A stretch of 12,794 nucleotides of DNA, taken from contig JAJZUN010000031.1 of NCBI GenBank assembly GCA_021848555.1, positions 1-12,794 on the forward strand, read 5' to 3'. The stretch is from Pseudomonadota bacterium. Its GTDB lineage: Bacteria > Pseudomonadota > Gammaproteobacteria > Burkholderiales > SG8-39. Position 1 is the stretch's first letter. Every line of letters begins with the position of its first letter. Position numbers and translations under genes: made by a program. The notes beneath the pieces were generated by a model. It did not search any database, was not told where the DNA came from, and was given only the letters and a program-made list of their open reading frames with translations. Positions 1 through 6,705 of this stretch are shown here, in pieces.

Positions 1-1
1 A

Positions 2-304
2 AAACGCATCGCCGATTGGAAGGCGGGGGTCGCGCGCTACGACTCCGAACCGCAAACGCAGGAAGGGCGAAAAGAACTCGCCGCACGCGCGAAGACCGCT
101 GAGCAGCAGCGCGATCGCTCGCTCGCCGCCTACCACCATTACGAGCTTGCCTCGGCCGCACTCCAGATCGCCATCGTGCTCGCATCGGCCGAAATCATCA
201 CCGGCGTGGTCCTGCTCACCTGGATCGCGGGCGGGCTCGGGCTGATCGGGATCGTGTTCTGCGCCGTCGGCTTTTTCGCACCCACTGCAGTGCACCTGTT
301 CTAG
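2..304 (+). CDS. DUF4337-type membrane protein, C-terminal part
   Basis: This is an open frame running in from the left edge and ending at TAG 302-304, giving about 100 residues; the start lies outside the window. The visible part begins with a charged, probably helical stretch rich in Glu, Lys, Arg and Gln. It then has an HHYELASAALQIAIVLAS segment and two hydrophobic stretches separated by a short Gly-rich turn, ending in VHLF. The pattern of a basic or amphipathic helix, H.yELA.ALlQIAI.LAS and a terminal membrane pair matches what I know of the DUF4337 family, whose members are about 180-200 residues and have no assigned function. It converges on the histidine phosphatase gene and shares no obvious link with the rest of the window. 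Confidence 0.72.
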   Translation, partial: KRIADWKAGVARYDSEPQTQEGRKELAARAKTAEQQRDRSLAAYHHYELASAALQIAIVLASAEIITGVVLLTWIAGGLGLIGIVFCAVGFFAPTAVHLF

Positions 305-323
305 CGCTGTCGGAACCCGGGGC

Positions 324-344
324 CTTGCGCGGCGCCGGCGCGAG
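324..344. other. GC-rich hairpin between convergent gene ends
   Basis: Arms 324-330 and 338-344 pair over 7 bp (one G-T wobble on the plus strand) around a 7-base loop. It sits 20 bases after the DUF4337 gene stop and about 50 bases beyond the phosphatase stop on the other strand. There is no T run on either side, so it is not a classical intrinsic terminator. It may protect 3' ends or be a chance product of high GC. Confidence 0.25.
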
Positions 345-394
345 CTATCGATGAGCCTGCGTCGGCTTCATGCTCGGGCGGTCCATCGGTCGGC

Positions 395-1066
395 TCAATT
401 CGCGGTCGTGCGATAGCCTGCGGTGACGTGCGCGGGCGCGAGATTGCTGATGTGCCAGCTGCCCGCCTGCGCTTCGTATTCGAACAACAGCGGCGTGGCA
501 TTGGCGATGTGCTGCTCCAGCAGATCGGCGCCGAGGCTGAAAACCAGCACGTACAGCGGGCCGCCGTGGGCAACCAGCAGCGTGGACGCTTCATTATCCA
601 GGGCGTCGTTGAACCCCGCCTGGGTGCGCTCGATAAAATCGCGCAAAGACTCGCCGTTGGGCGGCTCCACGCGCCAATCGAGGTTCTCCGAAGACTTGCC
701 GATCAGATCGCCGAACCATCGCTCTCGCAGGCGCGGTTCCGCAATCACCGGCGCGCGCACGACCTCCGCCGCAGCCTGCGCCGTCTGCCACGCGCGGCGC
801 ATATCGCTCGCCAGTATGCGTTCGACCGGATGCGCGCGCAGATACTCGGCGGCACGCCTGGCCTGAGCCAATCCGGTCGGATTCAGCGGAATTTCGGGCG
901 GCTGATAAACGCGTTGCGCATTGCCTTCGGTTTCCCCATGACGCAGGAAAATGAAACGCCGCGCGCGCGGCCGCAGCGGCCGCACCGCGGCCAGTTTGCG
1001 CACCTCATCCAGACCGTGTTTGGTGAGCCTGGAGCGCCAGATCTGCGCTGCTTTGCCCGCTGTCAT
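395..1066 (-). CDS. Histidine phosphatase family protein (phosphoglycerate mutase-like)
   Basis: A cytosolic 223-residue member of the histidine phosphatase superfamily. FLRHGETEGN at residues 40-49 carries the catalytic His43 in the RHG motif. SDMRRAWQTA at 88-97 is the second Arg-containing phosphate-pocket motif. RERWFGDL near 114-121 supplies the likely acid Glu115, and VAHGG at 165-169 gives the second catalytic His167. All core residues are present, so it should be active. The family includes phosphoglycerate mutases, alpha-ribazole phosphatases and broad phosphatases, and the substrate cannot be read from sequence. Residues 1-36 ahead of the RHG strand are longer than usual, so a later start is possible. 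The ribosome site before the ATG is weak (GGCGGTGAC). It lies 67 bases after the NrfJ-like gene on the same strand and is probably co-transcribed with it. Confidence 0.9.
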   Translation of the reverse strand: MTAGKAAQIWRSRLTKHGLDEVRKLAAVRPLRPRARRFIFLRHGETEGNAQRVYQPPEIPLNPTGLAQARRAAEYLRAHPVERILASDMRRAWQTAQAAAEVVRAPVIAEPRLRERWFGDLIGKSSENLDWRVEPPNGESLRDFIERTQAGFNDALDNEASTLLVAHGGPLYVLVFSLGADLLEQHIANATPLLFEYEAQAGSWHISNLAPAHVTAGYRTTAN

Positions 1067-1092
1067 GTCACCGCCTGCGTCCGCGCGGCGCG

Positions 1093-1123
1093 GCCTGCCC
1101 GCCTGACTGCCCCGCCGGCAGGC
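1093..1123 (-). other. Inverted repeat between NrfJ-like gene and phosphatase gene
   Basis: Arms 1093-1099 (GCCTGCC) and 1117-1123 (GGCAGGC) pair perfectly over 7 bp around a 17-base loop. Flanking GC-rich bases can add about four more pairs with a bulge. There is no T run, so it is not called a terminator. It could lower read-through or set mRNA stability between the two genes. Confidence 0.25.
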
Positions 1124-1133
1124 GCGCGCAGCC

Positions 1134-1499
1134 CTATTCCTTTTCTTTGGTGACGACCACGCTGTTGACGAACAGCACGCTGGGGAAAGTGCGGTTCAGG
1201 GTCTTGCTGTGGAAATTTGTCATTTCCATGCCGTTGTCGAAGCGGATCACATCGCCTTTTTTGACCGGCACGGCGTTGGCGGCGAGCCACAGTGTTTTCT
1301 TATCCTGCTTCACCTCAAGGTAGATATACGGTGCCGCAGCGACCGTGCTGAGGACTTTGGCCTTTTGCGGCAACTGTGCCGCCGCCGCGCCCTTCCCCGC
1401 CGCAGTCGGATTTACGCTGGGGTGTCCGGCAGGAAGCGACTGGGCGCCGGCGCAAGCGGAAAAAGCAGCCAAGGCAAGCAATACGGGTACGGTTCTCAT
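1134..1499 (-). CDS. Small exported protein, NrfJ-like beta fold
   Basis: A 121-residue protein with a signal peptide: MR, then a hydrophobic core at 4-15 and a likely cleavage after AGA19. Cys16 is preceded by F-S-A, a poor lipobox, so a lipoprotein is less likely. A low-complexity Ala/Gly/Pro linker (20-45) leads to a compact beta-rich domain (46-117). Its pattern is KVLSTV...YIYLEV, W.A, V..GD.I and then GMEMTNFHSKTLNRTFPSVLFV. The last stretch, with its M.NFHSKTLNRTF core, resembles small proteins annotated NrfJ next to some multiheme cytochrome genes. I recognise it only by motif, and its role is unknown. The frame is open back to 1604, but the ATG at 1499 gives a proper signal peptide and sits behind an AGAAAG-like ribosome site. 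A TATAAT box upstream supports separate transcription. Confidence 0.7.
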   Translation of the reverse strand: MRTVPVLLALAAFSACAGAQSLPAGHPSVNPTAAGKGAAAAQLPQKAKVLSTVAAAPYIYLEVKQDKKTLWLAANAVPVKKGDVIRFDNGMEMTNFHSKTLNRTFPSVLFVNSVVVTKEKE

Positions 1500-1536
1500 C
1501 GGCGGGTTTCTTTCTGGATCGGATTGGGAATGAGCC

Positions 1537-1542
1537 ATTATA
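1537..1542 (-). promoter_or_regulatory. Candidate -10 box for the NrfJ-like gene
   Basis: A perfect TATAAT read on the minus strand stands in a 106-base gap that is otherwise GC-rich. It would place the transcript start near 1530 and give a leader of about 30 bases before the ATG at 1499. No good -35 hexamer is found at 16-18 bases, and there is no TG extension, so the call rests on the -10 and its position. Confidence 0.4.
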
Positions 1543-1566
1543 CGCGCGAATGATCTGCCGCCGGCG

Positions 1567-1603
1567 TGCCGCAACCGGCTCGCGGCGCGCCACTGCTGCG
1601 GCA
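1567..1603 (-). other. Inverted repeat just after the 543-residue protein gene
   Basis: Arms 1567-1573 (TGCCGCA) and 1597-1603 (TGCGGCA) pair over 7 bp around 23 bases that are themselves GC-rich. It begins two bases past the stop codon of the long minus-strand gene. No T run follows, so it may be a 3' stabilising or Rho-related structure rather than an intrinsic terminator. Confidence 0.3.
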
Positions 1604-1605
1604 TT

Positions 1606-3237
1606 TCAGGCCTTGTCCGCCTGCTGCCACTCGAATGCGGCGCGCACGTAATCCTCGCCCTCCTCGAGGAACTCCACCAGTTTGATGATGCGGCTGTGTT
1701 CGCCCATCATGACCTCGCAGGCTTGGCCGGGGACAAAGCTCTGGTTCTCGATGATCATCACCGGATGATCGTGCGATTTCAGCGCATCGGGCAGCATGAT
1801 CGCGCGCATGTAATCGAAGGAGAACGACCCGGTCGACGAAGCCCAGTTGTCGGCCTTGTGTTCGTCCGCGCCGAGCACCCGCAGCCACACGGAAACCGGG
1901 CGCTTGGAGAATATGCGTATGCCGCAACGCAGCCCCGCACCCGCATCCATGCGCCGGATGATGCCGACCCACCACACCTTGTCCGATTGCAGCTGGATGC
2001 CGCAGAGCTTGCCCGGCTCTGCCCACTTGCCCAGATCCGGCGGTATTTCGGCGCCCAGCCCCCATTCGCTCAGGTCCTGTTGCGTCCAAGTTTCCGGGGT
2101 GGATTCGATTTCTTCGGCGACCAGCTTCATGATGTTGGACGTCTTTTCTTTCAAGTCCATGTCTTCACTGAGTGCCACGCTGGAGCCCAACTCGATCTTG
2201 GTCACGCGCTGGCAGATCGGTTTGAGCCCGTGCACTACGCTCACCTGCGCTGCGGCCTTGGTCCGCGCATAACGCCGGCGCGGCGGCACCACGCCGAGGT
2301 AGAGCTGCAGATGCTTGATCACGGTGATGATCTGCGCCGGCGAAAATTCTTTGCCGAAGCGCTGCTCTTCGCTAAGCATGTTCTTTTCGCACAGCTGGCG
2401 CAGCTCGGCCAGCTTGGACAGCGCTTGGCCACCGCCGACAAAACGCTTGTTCGCACCGGGCGCCTCCTTTGCCGGCGCGAGCACCGGCGGCCCGCCTGCG
2501 GCCAGATTGAAGCCGAAATTGCACTCGGGCTGCGGCACCCGCGACCAATCCGCCGAGATCGCAAATCGCGCCAGGATGCGAAACGCAAGTTCCAGCTGCA
2601 CCGGCGGAAACTCATGCGGTGCCGCCAGATACAACAACATGATCTTCTGCAGCTCGGCACGCACCGTGGTATGGGCTTCACGCCCATAGGCGACGACCGG
2701 CTTATCGTCGAATTGCTTCAGTTCGGCGAACGCGTACAGGCGGTACAGCGGCGCCCATGCCTTGGGCTCGACGCCGACGAAGCGCAAATAGCGCAGTTTG
2801 AAGCGCTCGCTCGCCGCGCGCAGGGACCGCGCCATTGTCTGCGGCATCTGCGGTTCCACGAGCTTTGCGCCCTTTTCGCCGTGCTCGAAGTCGGCGACGC
2901 ATTGCGCATAGCCTGCGGCCAGCCGGCCCCAGTACTCGCACAGCGCGTCCCAGATGTTGCGCGCAGCCCGGTCCTGCTGATGGATTTTTTTAAAGAACTC
3001 ATCGAATAGCGGGCCGACATGCGCGGCGGCGGCCTGATCGAGCAAGCGCATCACCGCCAGGCGGTCGTCGCAGGAAAAACCAGGCGTGTCCTTGACCGAA
3101 GCAACCCAGTGCGAGATTTGCTCCAGGGTGTCCAGCGACACCTCCTCGGGTAGACCCGCAAGCGCTTCCTGCGCCGCCTGCGCATCGCGCAGCGGATGAT
3201 CCGGCTTGGCGCCGAATTGCTTGAGCCAATCGAGCAT
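1606..3237 (-). CDS. Conserved protein of unknown function, 543 residues
   Basis: A soluble, mostly helical protein with no signal peptide and no membrane segment. Residues 1-230 are helical and include RYLRFVGVEPKAWAPLYRLY (149-168), then AFAEL; I associate this W..LY.LY.FAEL pattern with a proteobacterial family of unknown role. Residues 250-268 form a Pro/Gly/Ala linker. A second helical part (269-390) follows, and residues 409-456 look like a small beta barrel (CGIQLQ...WWVGIIRRM...CGIRIFS...VSVWLRVL). The barrel recalls PilZ-like folds, but I see neither the RxxxR nor the DxSxxG c-di-GMP motif, so binding is not claimed. The frame is open to 3615, but that extension lies over the usp gene. 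ATG 3237 lies 23 bases after the usp stop, behind a GGGACAGG sequence. It is probably the last gene of the hemN operon. Confidence 0.75.
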   Translation of the reverse strand: MLDWLKQFGAKPDHPLRDAQAAQEALAGLPEEVSLDTLEQISHWVASVKDTPGFSCDDRLAVMRLLDQAAAAHVGPLFDEFFKKIHQQDRAARNIWDALCEYWGRLAAGYAQCVADFEHGEKGAKLVEPQMPQTMARSLRAASERFKLRYLRFVGVEPKAWAPLYRLYAFAELKQFDDKPVVAYGREAHTTVRAELQKIMLLYLAAPHEFPPVQLELAFRILARFAISADWSRVPQPECNFGFNLAAGGPPVLAPAKEAPGANKRFVGGGQALSKLAELRQLCEKNMLSEEQRFGKEFSPAQIITVIKHLQLYLGVVPPRRRYARTKAAAQVSVVHGLKPICQRVTKIELGSSVALSEDMDLKEKTSNIMKLVAEEIESTPETWTQQDLSEWGLGAEIPPDLGKWAEPGKLCGIQLQSDKVWWVGIIRRMDAGAGLRCGIRIFSKRPVSVWLRVLGADEHKADNWASSTGSFSFDYMRAIMLPDALKSHDHPVMIIENQSFVPGQACEVMMGEHSRIIKLVEFLEEGEDYVRAAFEWQQADKA

Positions 3238-3260
3238 GCCTGTCCCAGGCGCTCGAGCGC

Positions 3261-3695
3261 TTATTGCCGGATCAACATCACCGGGCAATGCGCAAGGTGC
3301 ACCGTCTTCGTCGCGACCGACCCGAGCAGCATCCCCGACACCGCACCCATGCCGTGGGTGCCCATGATGATCAGGTCGCATTTGAGCTTCCTCGCCTCGC
3401 CCACCAGGCTCTCCGCGATCGGCCCGACCATGATATGCAGGTTGCATTTCAGCTTGGCGCGATCGAACAGTCTTTTCGCGCCGCGCAAGGCGTCCTCGCC
3501 TTCCTCGCGATAGTAACGCTGCAGCGCTTCGTGGCCGACAGGTCTGATCAGGCCGCCTAGGGTCGGAACCGGAAGATGCACATAGATCAGGTGCAATTCG
3601 GGCGCCTGCCTGCACGCGGCCGCCTGCCGGATCGCCGCCTTGGCCACCTTGGCCGAATGCGACGAACCGTCGACAGCGATCAATATTTTGCTCAC
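3261..3695 (-). CDS. Universal stress protein (UspA family), ATP-binding type
   Basis: A single Usp domain of 144 residues, the normal family length. It opens with KILIAVDGS, whose Asp9 contacts the nucleotide in known structures. It closes with GTHGMGAVSGMLLGS (112-126), an exact G-x2-G-x9-G-S motif of the ATP-binding class, followed by CPVMLIR. Such cytosolic dimers are induced by stress, stationary phase or oxygen limitation; the specific target is unknown. The start codon is GTG (3695), chosen because AGGAG lies six bases upstream and the domain begins at once. It starts 29 bases after the SafE-type gene and ends 23 bases before the 543-residue protein gene, so it sits inside the hemN operon. 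It is distinct in sequence from the second Usp at 6706-7149, so this is not a recent tandem copy. Confidence 0.93.
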   Translation of the reverse strand: MSKILIAVDGSSHSAKVAKAAIRQAAACRQAPELHLIYVHLPVPTLGGLIRPVGHEALQRYYREEGEDALRGAKRLFDRAKLKCNLHIMVGPIAESLVGEARKLKCDLIIMGTHGMGAVSGMLLGSVATKTVHLAHCPVMLIRQ

Positions 3696-3724
3696 GTTAT
3701 GCTCCTATTCGTTGAAAGCTCTGA

Positions 3725-4429
3725 TCACATGATACACAACAAGCCCTGCCGGATATGCTCGCCCAGATGCGTGGCCTTGGCCAGGCCGGCGAAGCCGAAT
3801 CCCGCGACCAGCAGACCCGCGGCCAGCCTGACGCGCCGGTTGGAAGTAAAATTGCGCAAGCGTTTGAACGCCATCCCTGCCAGCAGCAAATTGGGCAGGG
3901 TGCCGAAACCGAACGCGAGCATCACAGCGGCGCCGCTGGCGGCCCCGCCACTCATCAAAGCGGTCGCCAGCATGCCGTACACCAGGCCGCAGGGCAGCCA
4001 GCCCCACAAGCTTCCCAGCGCGAAAGCCTTGGTCAGCGTATCAGCGGGCAGGAGCTTGGTGCCGTAAGGTTGAATCCGGCGCCACAGCCACGCACCCAGC
4101 GCCTCCACCCGTGCCAGTTGATTGCCCAGGCCGGCAAGATACAGGCCCAAACCGACCAGCACCAGGTTCGCCAGCACGTAGAGCAGAAGCTGCATCGGCA
4201 GGATGTGGTTGAACAACAGCCCGGCGCCACCGATCATGCCCATGATCGCCCCGGCCGCGCCATAGCTCACGATGCGTCCCGCGTTGTACGCCAGATGCAA
4301 GTCCCATGTGCGCTGGCGGGTTTGTTGCAGTTGCACCGTGAACGCGCCGACGATGCCCCCGCACATGCCGACGCAATGGACTCCGCCCAGAAGTCCAATC
4401 AGGAAGGCGGCTGCAAACCCCGCCGCCAT
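3725..4429 (-). CDS. Sulfite exporter TauE/SafE-type (DsbD_2-like) membrane protein
   Basis: A 234-residue inner-membrane protein with about six hydrophobic segments. The first carries HCVGMCGG (18-25). NAGRIVSYGAAGAIMG (49-64) follows, then a conserved LWGWLPCGLVYGML (141-154) and FGFGTLPNLLLAG (173-185). The pairing of GMCGG in the first helix with PCG in a central helix is typical of the family called TauE/SafE or DsbD_2. The Cys residues (23 and 147) are placed as in the CcdA/DsbD membrane domain, so redox or metal handling fits better than sulfite export. Family members are often found next to cbb3 oxidase and hemN genes, which suggests a role in oxidase or copper maturation; this is inference. 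The start lies three bases after the hemN stop, so the two are surely co-transcribed. Confidence 0.88.
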   Translation of the reverse strand: MAAGFAAAFLIGLLGGVHCVGMCGGIVGAFTVQLQQTRQRTWDLHLAYNAGRIVSYGAAGAIMGMIGGAGLLFNHILPMQLLLYVLANLVLVGLGLYLAGLGNQLARVEALGAWLWRRIQPYGTKLLPADTLTKAFALGSLWGWLPCGLVYGMLATALMSGGAASGAAVMLAFGFGTLPNLLLAGMAFKRLRNFTSNRRVRLAAGLLVAGFGFAGLAKATHLGEHIRQGLLCIM

Positions 4430-4432
4430 GGT

Positions 4433-5827
4433 CTAGATGACCTTGGAATAACTCGCGCGCCGGCTTGCTTGGCGCAGGTATTTGTCGAACACCATGCACA
4501 GAATGCGCACCAGCAGCCGGCCTCTGGGCGTGACCACGATCCAGTCGCCGTCGATTTCCACCAGCCCGTCCTTGGCATACGCGCGCAACTCCGCCAGCTC
4601 GGTGGCGAAATAGCTGGGAAAATCGATCAGGTGCGCGATTCCGATCGCCTCCATCGACACCTCGAAATGGCAGGACAGCGCCTGAATCACGGCGCGCCGC
4701 ACCAGATCGTCGGCAGTGACTTCGATGCCGCGCATCACCGGCAGCAGGTCATTGTCGAGCCGGTCGTAATACTCGTCCAGGGTGCGCACGTTCTGGCTGT
4801 AGGTCGGGCCGATTTTCCCGATCGCCGATACGCCCAATCCGATCAAGTCGCAGTCGCCGTAGGTCGAGTAGCCCTGAAAATTGCGGTACAGGCGGCCTTG
4901 CCGCTGCGCCACCGCGAGGTCGTCGTCCGGCTTGGAGAAATGATCCATGCCGATATAGACGTAGCCCGCCTCCAGCAGCGTTTCGATCGCCATGATCATG
5001 AGCTGGAGCTTTACCTCGGGCTGCGGCAGGTCGGCATCCAGAATTCGGCGCTGCGGCTTGAACACGGCCGGCAGATGCGCGTAGTTATACAATGCGATGC
5101 GATCCGGCGAGCAGGCGATCACCTGCGCCAGCGTCGCGCTGAAACCTTCCAGGGTCTGCTTCGGCAGGCCGTAGATCAGATCGATGTTGACGGATTGGAA
5201 GCCGTGCTTGCGCGCCGCTTCGATTACCGTCACCGTCTCTTCCACGCTCTGAATGCGGTTGACGGCGCGCTGCACTTCCGGATTGAAATCCTGCACCCCG
5301 ACGCTGATGCGGTTCATGCCCAGCTGGCCCAGCAGCGCCACTTTTTCCGCCCCGACCTTGCGCGGATCCACTTCGATCGAAAATTCGCCGTGCGCATCGA
5401 GATCGAAGCTCTCGCGTATCATCTGCATCAGCTCGGTGAGTTCGGCTTCGCTCAGAAAAGTCGGCGTGCCCCCGCCCCAATGCATTTGCGTCACGCGCCG
5501 CCGGCCGCCCAGCTCGGCGCTCTGCATGCGGATCTCCCGCCCCAAATACTTCAAATACTTATCTGAACGGCCATGGTCCTTGGTGACGATTTTGTTACAG
5601 CCGCAGTAATAGCAAATAGTGTCGCAAAACGGCAAGTGGACGTATAATGCGAGCGATCTGGCCATGCCGCCGACGTTTCGTTTCGCCAACCAGCTGCGAT
5701 ACGCGGCCTCGTCGAACGCCTCGACAAAACGGTCTGCGGTCGGATACGAAGTGTAGCGCGGGCCGCTGATATTGAATTTTCTCAATAACTCGGCATCAAC
5801 CTGGAGGTTATTCTGGGGCGGATTCAT
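4433..5827 (-). CDS. hemN: Oxygen-independent coproporphyrinogen III oxidase
   Basis: A radical SAM enzyme that decarboxylates coproporphyrinogen III to protoporphyrinogen IX without O2, letting the cell make heme for cbb3 oxidase under anoxia. The start chosen gives 464 residues (E. coli HemN has 457). The N-terminal GPRYTSYPTA is family-typical. YVHLPFC at 62-68 leads into C68-x3-C72-x2-C75-x-C77, the 4Fe-4S/SAM site plus the extra Cys of true HemN. GGGTP (118-122) binds SAM, and a HemN C-terminal domain follows. These features separate it from the related HemW. The frame can start at ATG 5848 (471 residues). The FNR box upstream would then place transcription start on that very codon, whereas ATG 5827 leaves a leader of about 20 bases. 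It heads the hemN-safE-usp-543-residue unit and diverges from fnr. Confidence 0.95.
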   Translation of the reverse strand: MNPPQNNLQVDAELLRKFNISGPRYTSYPTADRFVEAFDEAAYRSWLAKRNVGGMARSLALYVHLPFCDTICYYCGCNKIVTKDHGRSDKYLKYLGREIRMQSAELGGRRRVTQMHWGGGTPTFLSEAELTELMQMIRESFDLDAHGEFSIEVDPRKVGAEKVALLGQLGMNRISVGVQDFNPEVQRAVNRIQSVEETVTVIEAARKHGFQSVNIDLIYGLPKQTLEGFSATLAQVIACSPDRIALYNYAHLPAVFKPQRRILDADLPQPEVKLQLMIMAIETLLEAGYVYIGMDHFSKPDDDLAVAQRQGRLYRNFQGYSTYGDCDLIGLGVSAIGKIGPTYSQNVRTLDEYYDRLDNDLLPVMRGIEVTADDLVRRAVIQALSCHFEVSMEAIGIAHLIDFPSYFATELAELRAYAKDGLVEIDGDWIVVTPRGRLLVRILCMVFDKYLRQASRRASYSKVI

Positions 5828-5875
5828 GCGTAAGGCAGTTACTTTCATCGGCCAAGTCTGCCGAAATCCAAGACG

Positions 5876-5904
5876 GAAATGTTGATGTGGATCAAACCAA
5901 TACT
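5876..5904 (+). promoter_or_regulatory. Candidate fnr promoter with FNR box in the spacer
   Basis: AATACT at 5899-5904 matches four of six -10 bases and would start the transcript near 5911, a dozen bases before the fnr ATG. The -35 position (5876-5881) is poor. The FNR box lies between the two, where a bound protein would block polymerase, consistent with self-repression of fnr. Position and logic support it more than the hexamers do. Confidence 0.3.
5882..5895. promoter_or_regulatory. FNR box (perfect TTGAT-N4-ATCAA)
   Basis: TTGATGTGGATCAA is a full match to the FNR/ANR consensus, in the gap between the divergent hemN and fnr genes. Its centre (5888.5) puts a class II start (-41.5) for hemN at about 5847, 20 bases before ATG 5827. 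A weak -10, CAGACT on the minus strand (5855-5860), fits. Toward fnr the box is too close to the ATG to activate and more likely represses. The fnr product encoded alongside has the E..SR recognition residues that read TTGAT. Confidence 0.9.
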
Positions 5905-5922
5905 CCCTTACGCGCAGCCGGC

Positions 5923-6666
5923 ATGAGCGCCCCCAAACTAGCCCGCGTAATCGACATACGCGCGCTCAAGAGTGCCTGCTCGAACTGCAGTTTGCGCGAG
6001 ATGTGCCTGCCGACCGGACTCAGCCAGGACGAGATCGAAAAACTGGACCAAATGGTCTATACGCGCAAACGCGTCAAGCGCGGCGACAGTGTCTATCGTT
6101 CCGAAGAGAAATTCGGCTCCCTCTACGCCATACGCAGCGGTTTTTTCAAGACCACCCTGGTGATGGAAGACGGGCGCGATCAGGTCACCGGCTTTCATAT
6201 GGCCGGCGACATGCTCGGCATGGACGGCATCGGATCGGACCAGCATTCCTGCAACGCCGTCGCGCTGGAAGACAGCGAGGTCTGCGTCATTCCCTACGGC
6301 CGCCTGGAAGAACTGTCGCGTGAAATGTTCATGCTGCAGCAGCACTTTCACAAGGTCATGAGCCGCGAAATCGTACGCGAGCACGGCGTGATGCTGCTCC
6401 TGGGCAGCATGCGCGCGGAGGAACGGCTGGCGGCGTTTCTGCTCAATCTGTCGCAGCGCTTCACCTCGCGCGGCTATTCTGCCTCTGAATTCAATTTGCG
6501 CATGACACGCGAGGAAATCGGCAGCTACCTCGGCCTGAAACTGGAGACCGTCAGCCGTACCTTCTCCAAGTTCCAGGAGGACGGCCTGATCGGTGTGCAG
6601 CAAAAGAACATACGCATCCTCGACAGCGAGGGCCTGAAGAGCGTACTCGGCCGCGATCCGGCCTAG
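5923..6666 (+). CDS. fnr: FNR-type oxygen-sensing transcription regulator
   Basis: A 247-residue Crp/Fnr-family activator and repressor. The N-terminal Cys19-x2-Cys22-x5-Cys28, plus Cys121 in EVCVIP, match the four ligands of the O2-labile 4Fe-4S cluster of E. coli FNR (20, 23, 29, 122). A cyclic-nucleotide-like beta roll (about 48-130) and a long dimer helix follow. The C-terminal HTH holds EEIGSYLGLKLETVSRTFSK, with E208, S211 and R212 equal to the E209, S212 and R213 that contact the TTGAT half-site. It should therefore bind the box at 5882-5895. The frame extends to a GTG at 5887, but that codon lies inside the FNR box, and the ATG at 5923 gives E. coli-like cysteine numbering. The ribosome site is weak. 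It is monocistronic, ending in a terminator, and probably controls hemN and itself; the cco promoter is cut off at the window edge. Confidence 0.95.
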   Translation: MSAPKLARVIDIRALKSACSNCSLREMCLPTGLSQDEIEKLDQMVYTRKRVKRGDSVYRSEEKFGSLYAIRSGFFKTTLVMEDGRDQVTGFHMAGDMLGMDGIGSDQHSCNAVALEDSEVCVIPYGRLEELSREMFMLQQHFHKVMSREIVREHGVMLLLGSMRAEERLAAFLLNLSQRFTSRGYSASEFNLRMTREEIGSYLGLKLETVSRTFSKFQEDGLIGVQQKNIRILDSEGLKSVLGRDPA

Positions 6667-6678
6667 CGCCGCGTGACC

Positions 6679-6705
6679 CCAGGGGGCACGCCCCCTGGCA
6701 CTTTT
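6679..6705 (+). terminator. Intrinsic terminator after fnr
   Basis: A perfect 8-bp stem, CCAGGGGG at 6679-6686 and CCCCCTGG at 6691-6698 with loop CACG, is followed after three bases by TTTT (6702-6705). It starts 12 bases after the fnr stop. On the opposite strand the same hairpin follows the usp stop closely but has no T run, so it is efficient mainly for fnr and may only slow read-through of the cco operon. Confidence 0.8.

Noticed and set aside
3238..3615. N-terminal extension of the 543-residue protein to 3615.
   Set aside because: It would overlap the usp gene in another frame, and its composition is Arg-rich as in shadow frames.
3755..5566. A 603-codon plus-strand open frame.
   Set aside because: It is opposite hemN and the SafE-type gene, is rich in Gln/His/Arg as expected of an antisense frame in GC-rich DNA, and has no recognisable domain.
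5643..5648. TATAAT on the plus strand.
   Set aside because: It lies inside the hemN coding region with no -35 and no plus-strand gene after it.
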